In this document: positions 1 through 5,686 of the stretch, one piece after another | Layout: every line of letters starts with the position of its first letter | How positions within the stretch are numbered: the first letter of the stretch is position 1 | NCBI GenBank assembly: GCA_016844365.1 | Contig: JAENIT010000065.1 | Span: 545 to 9,351 of the forward strand | Origin: Dehalococcoidia bacterium | GTDB taxonomy: Bacteria > Chloroflexota > Dehalococcoidia > SHYD01 > SHYC01 | DNA length: 8,807 bases | Reading direction: 5' to 3' | Notes under the pieces: generated by a model | The model's database searches: none | What the model saw: only the letters and a program-made list of their open reading frames with translations | What the model was told of the DNA's origin: nothing | Position numbers and translations under genes: made by a program

Positions 1-110
1 GAGGAGACCGCCTCTGTAGCAGGGCATGTGTGATGTTTACGACGTGACTACTGAGAGTCGCTCCCACTTCCAGAAGTGGCAATGGCTTAGGAAAACAATG
101 AGAAACGGAG
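1..110. other. Window-edge region with a short hairpin
   Basis: No gene can be supported here. One plus-strand frame is open from base 1 to a TGA at 31-33 (EETASVAGHV), which could be the tail of an upstream gene, but ten residues are too few to judge. A hairpin is visible with arms CCACTT (64-69) and AAGTGG (74-79) and a four-base loop. No T-run follows it, so it is a poor intrinsic terminator. It lies about 40 bases before the first gene and could be a leader element or chance. Confidence 0.3.
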
Positions 111-116
111 GTGGCC

Positions 117-371
117 GTGCAGACGTGGGAATACTGTAAGCTCACTATGTCTGGTGATGAAGTATGGTTTTTCACCTCAAATAATGCTGGAGCCCTCGCA
201 TTCAAAAATCAGGGCACGATACGGGTCGAGGGTATTTTCGAGCTGGAACTGCCGCGCGATTTCAAGGGCAATCGGGGCTGGCCGGTCCTGTCGAAACTTC
301 TTGCCGACGGATGGGAACCATTTGCCGTACGTGGCGATTTTTCTATACACCTCAAGCGGTTAGCGGGATAA
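117..371 (+). CDS. Small WEY-motif protein, DUF4177-like
   Basis: This is a short soluble protein of 84 residues with no signal peptide or membrane segment. It begins with an aromatic WEY motif near the N-terminus and has a second half of the form LSKLLADGWEPFAV followed by a strand ending in LKRL. That layout (WEY, then a leucine helix with GWE, then a closing strand) resembles small DUF4177-type proteins. The match is by eye and the function of such proteins is not established. GTG codons occur at 111 and 117. I prefer 117 because GGAGG (107-111) is then five bases upstream, whereas the 111 start would overlap it. The stop at 369-371 lies 11 bases before the mobAB start, so the two are probably co-transcribed. 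Whether it helps molybdenum cofactor work is unknown. Confidence 0.7.
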   Translation: MQTWEYCKLTMSGDEVWFFTSNNAGALAFKNQGTIRVEGIFELELPRDFKGNRGWPVLSKLLADGWEPFAVRGDFSIHLKRLAG

Positions 372-382
372 GGGTAAGAGGA

Positions 383-1522
383 ATGGACTCCATAGTATTG
401 GCAGGCGGCAAGAGCCGGCGGATGGGTAAGGACAAGCTCGCCGAGACCATCGGAGGCCGCAGCCTGCTGCAACGAGTTGTAGACACTCTCCTACCCTTGA
501 GTCGGGAGGTAATTGTTGTAACCCATCAACAACGGTACGATCTTCCGTTGTCCCCCCATCCTAGAGTAAGGATAGCAGAAGACCTGCTCCCCGATGCAGG
601 GCCTCTGGGAGGTATCTACACCGGCCTCACTCTATCGTCCTCCCCATACGCCTACGTAGTCGCTGGGGATATGCCCTTCATCAACCCAGCCCTGCTGCTC
701 CACATGGCCGACTTGAGAGAGGGCAACCAGGCGGTCGCTATCACAAGCGGAGGTGAGCCTCAGCCTCTGCACGCCATCTATGCTCGAAGCTGCCTTCCCG
801 CCGTAGAGAGCATGGTCCTTCCTTCAGGAAGGATGGAGCGACGGCTAAAACTCACCGATCTGCTGGCAGAGGTTAACTCCCGATTTCTGGACGAAAAAGA
901 GTATAAGCTCCTGGATCCCTTTGGCCTCAGCGCCTACAACGTCAACACTCCCGAAAGCCTTTCCCTGGCGAGGTCCTTCCTGGGAAGGATGGTGGAAAGA
1001 GGCCATGATGTGCCAACTCCGCCAGTAGTGTGTTTCGTAGGGCGATCAGGATCGGGGAAGACCAGCTTTCTGGAAGCCTTGCTTCCCGAGCTGAAGCGCC
1101 GAGGGTATGAGGTCGGAGTCATCAAGCACTCGCATCACCCTCTCCAGTTGGATCAACCGGGCAAGGACTCGTGGCGTTTTGCCCAGGCCGGGAGCCGTGT
1201 CGTGGCAGCATCGTCCCAAGGAAGTTTCGGCCTGATGGAGCGCCCTATTCGAGAGCTATCCCTGGGAGAGATAGTCCACCTGATGGAGGGCAAGGTTGAC
1301 ATCATCTTAGCTGAAGGATACAAGGGCTCCGGAGCGCCCAAGATCGAAGTAGTGAGAAACGAAGGCGATCTCCAATGTGAAGAGGAAGAGCTTCTGGCCA
1401 TAGTCACTTCTCAGCCCGCCTCAGGCGGGTCCGTTGGAGTCCCCACCTATTCCTTCGATGACGTGGCCGGAGTCGCGGACCTGATCATAGGGCAGGTCGC
1501 CAGCAATCTGCCCCGCCGATAG
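383..1522 (+). CDS. mobAB: MobA-MobB fusion: molybdenum cofactor guanylyltransferase plus GTP-binding adapter
   Basis: The predicted protein has 379 residues and joins two enzymes of molybdenum cofactor maturation. Residues about 1-200 are MobA, which transfers GMP from GTP to Mo-molybdopterin to give MGD. Visible motifs are LAGGKSRRMGKDK (6-18), GPLGG (73-77) and the metal-binding GDMPF with Asp96. Residues about 215-379 are MobB, a P-loop protein thought to assist MobA. They show the Walker A motif GRSGSGKT (220-227), KHSHH soon after it, a PGKDSWR segment, and EGYKGSGAPKIEV with Glu311. Both halves look intact. The frame is open from 311, but the MobA signature starts right after ATG 383, and AGGG/AAGAGG lies just before it, so 383 is the start. 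The nucleotide could equally be CMP if this were a MocA-type enzyme, but the MobB partner favours GMP. The substrate is probably a DMSO-reductase-family enzyme encoded elsewhere. Confidence 0.93.
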   Translation: MDSIVLAGGKSRRMGKDKLAETIGGRSLLQRVVDTLLPLSREVIVVTHQQRYDLPLSPHPRVRIAEDLLPDAGPLGGIYTGLTLSSSPYAYVVAGDMPFINPALLLHMADLREGNQAVAITSGGEPQPLHAIYARSCLPAVESMVLPSGRMERRLKLTDLLAEVNSRFLDEKEYKLLDPFGLSAYNVNTPESLSLARSFLGRMVERGHDVPTPPVVCFVGRSGSGKTSFLEALLPELKRRGYEVGVIKHSHHPLQLDQPGKDSWRFAQAGSRVVAASSQGSFGLMERPIRELSLGEIVHLMEGKVDIILAEGYKGSGAPKIEVVRNEGDLQCEEEELLAIVTSQPASGGSVGVPTYSFDDVAGVADLIIGQVASNLPRR

Positions 1523-1546
1523 GCAAAGTAATAGCGCCCGCCCTTC

Positions 1547-1581
1547 GTTGACAGCGCCATCGGCACAGTGATATTGTCAAC
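1547..1581 (+). promoter_or_regulatory. Sigma70-like promoter spanned by a 7-bp inverted repeat, upstream of glgC
   Basis: A perfect -35 box TTGACA (1548-1553) is followed after 18 bases by TATTGT (1572-1577), a 4/6 match to the -10 consensus. This predicts a start of transcription near 1584. The arms GTTGACA (1547-1553) and TGTCAAC (1575-1581) form a perfect inverted repeat with 21 bases between them, so it brackets the promoter. It may be an operator for a dimeric repressor, or chance overlap of a TTGACA box with its complement. The promoter call rests on consensus match only. Confidence 0.5.
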
Positions 1582-1599
1582 ATGATGGGCTTATTCTCG

Positions 1600-1677
1600 G
1601 TCCCACGAGGTAAGCTACCAGCGGTTCCCTTTGGAAACCGCTCTGAGGCATATACCTAAGGTGATAGTTAGTGGGAC
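1600..1677 (+). promoter_or_regulatory. Possible structured 5' leader of glgC
   Basis: A perfect 7-bp stem closes this 78-base element: GTCCCAC (1600-1606) with GTGGGAC (1671-1677). Inside it, AGCGGTT (1620-1626) pairs with AACCGCT (1636-1642), with one mismatch and two more GC pairs toward a TTT loop. The segment GGTA (1609-1612) can pair either with the adjacent TACC (1616-1619) or with TACC at 1653-1656, which are exclusive choices of the kind seen in switches. The element ends seven bases before the G-rich ribosome binding stretch of glgC. Its length and end stem recall a tRNA, but there is no T-arm, no proper D-loop and no CCA. I recognise no known riboswitch class. Confidence 0.4.
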
Positions 1678-1694
1678 AGGAGTAGGGGGGGAAG

Positions 1695-2978
1695 ATGAGT
1701 AAGGTTGCGACAATGATTTTGGCGGGAGGCCAAGGGGAGAGGCTCAGTATCCTGGCTGCTGCGCGGGCAAAGCCCGCGGTCCCTTTCGGCGGGGGTTACC
1801 GGATAATAGACTTCACCCTCAGTAACTGCGTAAACTCCGGTATATACACCATTGCGGTATTGACCCAATACCACCCACGCTCCCTAAACGACCACATTGG
1901 CATCGGCAGGTCATGGGATCTGGACCGCAGGGATGGCGGCGTTTTCCTCCTCCAACCTTACGTGGGCCGTGGTGAATCCGACTGGTACCGGGGCACCGCT
2001 GACGCCGTCTATCAAAACCTATACTTCCTAGAGGACCACAAGGCGGACCACCTCCTGATTCTGGCAGGAGACCATGTCTACAAGATGAATTACGAGAATA
2101 TGCTGGACTTCCATAGGGCTTCAGGCGCGGATGTCACAGTGGGGGTGGTAGAGGTGCCCTGGGAGGAAGCCCACCGTTACGGCCTGGTAGTCACCGATGA
2201 TAAGGATCAGATAGTGGAGTTTCAGGAGAAACCCGCACAACCAGAAACCAACCTGGCCTCTATGGGGATTTACATATTCGACAAGGATATCCTCTTTCAG
2301 AAGCTGCACGAAGACGCTGCACGAAAAACAAGCACCCACGACTTCGGCAAGGACATCCTACCTCGAATGATTGGCGCAAGCCGTGTGATGGCATACCCCT
2401 TCAGAGGGTACTGGCGGGACGTAGGCACTATCCCCGCCTACTGGCAGGCCAATATGGACCTATTGGATGACCTGCCGGAGATAAATCTATACGACACTGA
2501 CAACCTGGTATACACCAACAACAGAGAACTGCCTGCGGCCAAGATCGGGCCCCGGGCCCACGTAAGCCGCAGCCTCGTGTCGCAGGGGTGTATAGTCAAC
2601 GGCTATGTTGAGCACTCGATTTTATCCCCGGGTGTGTTCGTCGAAGCAGGAGCGGTTATCAAAGACTCCATCATCTTCAATGATACCTTTGTATCATCCG
2701 ACTCCGTGATCAACTTCTCCATCCTGGATAAGCAGATCATGGTCAAAAGAGGATGTCACATAGGATATGGGGATGACTTCTCCCCCAACTTTCGTCGCCC
2801 CGATGTGCTCAGCAACGGCATTACCCTGATTGGAAAAAACGCCCAGCTTCCGTCAGGCCTTAACGTAGGGCGGAACTGTATAATAGGCCCCGGAATCCTC
2901 GAACAGGACTTCAACGGGTTCTTCGTCCCCAGCGGAGAGACGATGGATCCGCGGGAAAAAGGCTTGCGGATGCTCTAG
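1695..2978 (+). CDS. glgC: Glucose-1-phosphate adenylyltransferase (ADP-glucose pyrophosphorylase)
   Basis: The enzyme makes ADP-glucose and pyrophosphate from ATP and glucose 1-phosphate, the committed step of bacterial glycogen synthesis, in the cytoplasm. The 427 residues match the usual family length. The N-terminal nucleotidyltransferase domain has the loop ILAGGQGERL (8-17), then RAKPAVPFGG (24-33), YRIIDFTLSNC, WYRGTADAV, LAGDHVYKMNY with catalytic Asp126, EFQEKP, and YWRDVGT with Asp242. After about residue 290 a left-handed beta-helix follows, with hexapeptide-like turns (SILSPGVFVEAGAVIKDSI). The usual YPLT after the loop is replaced by SILA, a variant I associate with deep-branching groups such as Chloroflexota. 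The start at ATG 1695 is supported by a G-rich stretch (1684-1692) just upstream. No other glycogen gene is in view, so it is probably controlled alone from the promoter and leader in the preceding gap. Confidence 0.96.
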   Translation: MSKVATMILAGGQGERLSILAAARAKPAVPFGGGYRIIDFTLSNCVNSGIYTIAVLTQYHPRSLNDHIGIGRSWDLDRRDGGVFLLQPYVGRGESDWYRGTADAVYQNLYFLEDHKADHLLILAGDHVYKMNYENMLDFHRASGADVTVGVVEVPWEEAHRYGLVVTDDKDQIVEFQEKPAQPETNLASMGIYIFDKDILFQKLHEDAARKTSTHDFGKDILPRMIGASRVMAYPFRGYWRDVGTIPAYWQANMDLLDDLPEINLYDTDNLVYTNNRELPAAKIGPRAHVSRSLVSQGCIVNGYVEHSILSPGVFVEAGAVIKDSIIFNDTFVSSDSVINFSILDKQIMVKRGCHIGYGDDFSPNFRRPDVLSNGITLIGKNAQLPSGLNVGRNCIIGPGILEQDFNGFFVPSGETMDPREKGLRML

Positions 2979-2986
2979 CAGCCCCC

Positions 2987-3000
2987 AGGGTCAGCACCCT
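2987..3000. terminator. Short hairpin between convergent glgC and Rieske genes
   Basis: AGGGT (2987-2991) and ACCCT (2996-3000) form a 5-bp stem with a CAGC loop, placed between the stop of glgC and the stop of the converging Rieske gene. Such a site could serve both strands. The stem is short and neither side has a clear T-run, so the call is weak. Confidence 0.3.
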
Positions 3001-3011
3001 ATCTATTGCTT

Positions 3012-3323
3012 CTAAGGTATCTCCACAATCAGGTCAGCCCCCTCAACCCGGAGAGTAAAGCTCTGGACCCCGCCTTGAGCCGGACCGTCCAGCCTCTCAC
3101 CCGTAGCCACGTTAAATTTGCTGCCGTGCCAGGGGCACTCTACCACATCACCCTCTAAGGTGCCCTCCGAGAGGGGGCCGCCCCTGTGGGAGCAGAGGTT
3201 GTCTATGGCGTAGAACTTGCCGCCAACATTAACGATGGCTAGTTTACGCTCTCCCACCTCCACGAGCTTCATAGCGCCCTGTTCTATATCTCCTGTCCTG
3301 CCAACATTTACGGATTCCGTCAT
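3012..3323 (-). CDS. Stand-alone Rieske [2Fe-2S] ferredoxin
   Basis: A small soluble electron carrier of 103 residues with a complete Rieske cluster site. The motifs are CSHRGG (first Cys and His) and CPWHGSKF (second Cys and His), spaced as in NirD and ferredoxin components of ring-hydroxylating dioxygenases. The rest is the usual beta fold ending in LRVEGADLIVEIP. The frame is open to a GTG at 3338, but GGAGG (minus-strand sense, 3332-3336) overlaps that position and sits eight bases before ATG 3323, so I place the start at 3323. No reductase or oxygenase partner lies next to it, and it converges on glgC. It may be a general electron donor or a nitrite-reductase-like small subunit; the sequence alone cannot separate these. 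Confidence 0.92.
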   Translation of the reverse strand: MTESVNVGRTGDIEQGAMKLVEVGERKLAIVNVGGKFYAIDNLCSHRGGPLSEGTLEGDVVECPWHGSKFNVATGERLDGPAQGGVQSFTLRVEGADLIVEIP

Positions 3324-3347
3324 TTTAAGCACCTCCACGGTGTTTAC

Positions 3348-3376
3348 TAGATAGTTTGGTGTTTTGGGGCAATCAA
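3348..3376 (-). promoter_or_regulatory. Candidate promoter of the Rieske gene
   Basis: Read on the minus strand, TTGATT (3371-3376) and TATCTA (3348-3353) are separated by exactly 17 bases. Transcription would start near 3341, giving a leader of roughly 18 bases that contains the GGAGG site. The matches to consensus are 4/6 and 3/6, so the support is mostly position and spacing. Confidence 0.35.
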
Positions 3377-3651
3377 GCTGCTGTTTATGGAGAGCGCGGC
3401 CTGATAATAATGCGCCGGACCATGGAGCAGAATCTGCTAACTTAAGGTTAACACTAGTATAAACTGTCCTGAGGTCGGAGGTAAACGCGAAGGTGTGAGG
3501 GGTCAGGGAAACAGTATGCGAGAGAGGAGAGGAGAAAAGCGCTCCATATCAAAAAAGTTGTACTCATCGGCACTCGCCGCAAAACATCTTTCGCAGACTT
3601 CAACAGATCGATCTTTAAATGCTTTGTCCTTTACCCCCAGCGCTCGCGCCC
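3377..3651. other. Gap without a convincing gene; possible gene remnant on the minus strand
   Basis: The stretch between the Rieske promoter and the lipoprotein promoter holds no recognisable gene. A minus-strand frame from 3736 to 3503 (77 codons) has a fairly protein-like middle, including GWAIKARARALGVKDKAFKD and a CERCF segment, but its start lies inside the signal-peptide coding part of the opposite gene and no SD is evident. A plus-strand frame (3495-3683) covers the same bases and is rich in Ser, Ala and Arg. Each is partly the shadow of the other. I treat this as non-coding, or as a remnant of a minus-strand gene, without a function. Confidence 0.4.
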
Positions 3652-3681
3652 TTGCCTTGATAGCCCAGCCTTTGTTAGCAT
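3652..3681 (+). promoter_or_regulatory. Candidate promoter of the lipoprotein-glycosyltransferase locus
   Basis: TTGCCT (3652-3657) lies 18 bases before TAGCAT (3676-3681), and TGT directly before the latter makes an extended -10 (TGn). The expected start of transcription, about seven bases after the -10 box, falls on the GTG at 3688 that can start the lipoprotein gene. No SD-like sequence lies before that gene, which fits a leaderless mRNA. The hexamers are imperfect. Confidence 0.4.
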
Positions 3682-3687
3682 AGCACT

Positions 3688-4857
3688 GTGAATATGAAGC
3701 TATTCTTTGTTCTTGGCGCTGTGCTCTTTGTTCCACTTCTGGCAGTAAGCTGTGGAGGGGGCCCTATTATTCACAACGTCTCCATTTCTCCCTCCGAAAT
3801 ATCTCCCAACGGCGACGGAGTGGACGATTTCGCCACCATAAAGTACACAGTATCACGCCCCACGAGGTTATCGCTGGTCTTCAAGGATCAGGATGGCCGG
3901 GAGTACGTATTTAGAGCGGGAGACCCCAGGCCTCCCGGGGGCTACCAGGCTACTTTCTACGGCACTTACGAACCCGACAAAAGCAGCCTTAACCGCCGAG
4001 TGCTGCCCAACGGCGTCTACACCTATATCGTCATCGCCGGAGATGGAAGCCAGCGGTCTGAGGCGGTCGGTACTCTTCGGATCAAGGACGCCGACACCGA
4101 CGCTCCGGTTTTATCAGACGTTAGCATTCTCCCCACGGAGTTCTCTCCCGACGGCGATTTCGTAGACGATGAGACTCTTATAACCTACGGCCTGAACAAA
4201 GCCTCTCTGGTGACTGTCTTGGCCACTCACTCATCTGGTAATGAGCACGTTCTGGAGCCGGAGACTGAGAAGTCCGCCGCCCTCCACCCTATTCGATGGA
4301 ACGGCAAGGCCGCGGACCGCCAACTCCCCGATGGCGATTACACACTGCACATCCGAGCCAGGGACAGAGCGGGCAATGTGACGGATTACGCCACCGATGT
4401 TGCCATCCGAGACGCAGGAACGCCACACCTGGAGATCTTACGTATCAAGTTCGAACCCCAGGCAGCGCCCGTTGGCGGTGTTATTAACGTGGAGATAGTG
4501 GTGAAAAACACCGGGGAGACCTCACTCAAGAGCCTTGGCCCACCCTCCGGCACTCCCTACGATACATTCGAAAATTTTCTGCGCTTTAGAGGAGATAATG
4601 GTCAGCCCCTTCACTTCGAGCGCCCTGGCTTCTGGAGAGTGGGCGTCATGTGGGAGCAGGCCTCTAATCCATACCCCATCCGATGGGGTTGGGGTGATGA
4701 GCCTCTGGCTCCCGGCCAGGAAACGACCATAAAGGGAAGCATTAAGATGCTAAACTTTCAGAGCCGGTACGTGAAGTTCTGGGTCAATGTCATCCAGGAG
4801 GGAGTGGGTTACCCCCAGGACCCTGTGGGCCACACGCAGATCACCATCAGCTACTAA
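3688..4857 (+). CDS. Secreted lipoprotein with two FlgD-like Ig repeats
   Basis: This 389-residue protein starts with a lipoprotein signal: a hydrophobic stretch FFVLGAVLFVPLLAVS and then Cys22, the likely lipid anchor, followed by GGG. Two Ig-like repeats follow, roughly residues 30-130 and 140-245. Each opens with the same pattern, ISPSEISPNGDGVDD and ILPTEFSPDGDFVDD, an Asp-rich loop that may bind calcium, and each contains an LPNGVYTY or LPDGDYTL turn. This is the layout of FlgD-type Ig domains found in surface and secreted proteins. The last 140 residues form a different beta domain (VEIVVKNTGETSL) like CARDB or other adhesion-type domains. GTG 3688 and ATG 3694 are both possible starts and neither has an SD. 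The next gene begins five bases after the stop, so it probably heads a surface-polysaccharide transcript. Its exact role is unknown. Confidence 0.85.
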   Translation: MNMKLFFVLGAVLFVPLLAVSCGGGPIIHNVSISPSEISPNGDGVDDFATIKYTVSRPTRLSLVFKDQDGREYVFRAGDPRPPGGYQATFYGTYEPDKSSLNRRVLPNGVYTYIVIAGDGSQRSEAVGTLRIKDADTDAPVLSDVSILPTEFSPDGDFVDDETLITYGLNKASLVTVLATHSSGNEHVLEPETEKSAALHPIRWNGKAADRQLPDGDYTLHIRARDRAGNVTDYATDVAIRDAGTPHLEILRIKFEPQAAPVGGVINVEIVVKNTGETSLKSLGPPSGTPYDTFENFLRFRGDNGQPLHFERPGFWRVGVMWEQASNPYPIRWGWGDEPLAPGQETTIKGSIKMLNFQSRYVKFWVNVIQEGVGYPQDPVGHTQITISY

Positions 4858-4862
4858 ACTTC

Positions 4863-5668
4863 ATGGACCTCTCTGTCGTAATAGTCAGCTACAATACCAG
4901 GGAACTCCTTCGCCAGTGTCTCTCTTCACTGGTGGGGTGCCTAGAGACTACGTCCTACCGCCTTGAGTGCGAGGTCTTCGTGGTGGACAACGCCTCCCGG
5001 GACGGTAGCCCTGAGATGGTCACGGAGTCCTTCCCCCAGGTAAAGCTGTTAGCCCTGAATAACAACCTGGGGTTCTCCAGGGCTAACAACATGAACTGTT
5101 CCGTTTCTTAGAGGCCCATCCCTTAGTGGGGGCAGTGGCCGGATCCCTCCTCTACCCCGATGGCTCGTTTCAACATGGGGCCTTTCGCTTTCCCAACCTA
5201 TGGATGACCTTTCTTGACCTGTTTCCTCTCCACCATCGCCTTTCCAACTCCAGCATCAACGGCAGGTATCCTCGTAAGGCATATTACGACGATTTCGAGA
5301 TCGACCACCCACTGGGAGCCTGCTTCATGGTCCGTAGAGATGTGGTGGAAGAGGTGGGGGCCTTTTGCCCCGAATTCTTCCTGTACTGCGAGGAGATTGA
5401 CTGGTGCATGAGGATGAAGGAGGCGGGTTGGAAGGTCTACTGCCATCCGTCAGCCAAGGTGGTACACTATGGGGGCCAGAGCACCAGGCAGGTGCGAGAT
5501 CCCATGTTCGTGGAGCTGTACCGTAGCCGCTTGCTTTTGTTCCGACGGCACTATTCCCCCCTGTTCCAGGCCGTTAACAGGGCTGTCACTGGAGCGGGAA
5601 TACTGTGGGAGTTGTTTTGCGCGCTGCGATCCCTGGGCCGGGGCACAAGGCATGTCAGCAGATACTGA
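4863..5668 (+). pseudogene. Family 2 glycosyltransferase (rhamnosyltransferase-like), disrupted by an internal deletion
   Basis: The first part (4863-5111) encodes the start of a GT2 enzyme: LSVVIVSYNTRELL, VVDNASRDGSPEMV and LNNNLGFSRANN. The second part is in another frame (open through about 5093-5668) and resumes with ELFRFLEAHPLVGAVAG, LLYPDGSFQHG, HPLGACFMVRRDVV and FFLYCEEIDWCMRMKEAGW, the usual acceptor-side region with its acidic EEID motif. In intact relatives roughly 35 residues, including the metal-binding LLLNPDT-type segment, lie between these two parts. Here RANN (to 5090) joins ELF (5093) almost directly, and the frames differ so that the missing length must be one more than a multiple of three. 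The product should stop at 5111 and lack the DXD site. The gene follows the lipoprotein by five bases and has no clear SD. An assembly error is the alternative. Confidence 0.85.
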
Positions 5669-5686
5669 GGATGGTGGCGCTGGATC

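Noticed and set aside
64..79. Intrinsic terminator before the first gene
   Set aside because: The hairpin has a 6-bp stem but no T-run after it, so I left it as an unexplained hairpin.
311..382. Longer N-terminus for the MobA-MobB protein, starting at 311
   Set aside because: Those 24 residues overlap the upstream gene in another frame and precede the MobA signature. ATG 383 has a binding site and places the LAGGKSRRMG motif at the normal position.
1600..1680. tRNA-like element (7-bp end stem, about 78 bases)
   Set aside because: There is no T-arm before the 3' strand of the stem, the D-like hairpin has a three-base loop, and CCA is absent. Kept only as a possible leader RNA.
3495..3683. 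Plus-strand 62-codon frame before the lipoprotein gene
   Set aside because: It has biased Ser/Ala/Arg composition and no recognisable motif, its stop lies inside the candidate -10 box, and a minus-strand frame on the same bases is more protein-like.
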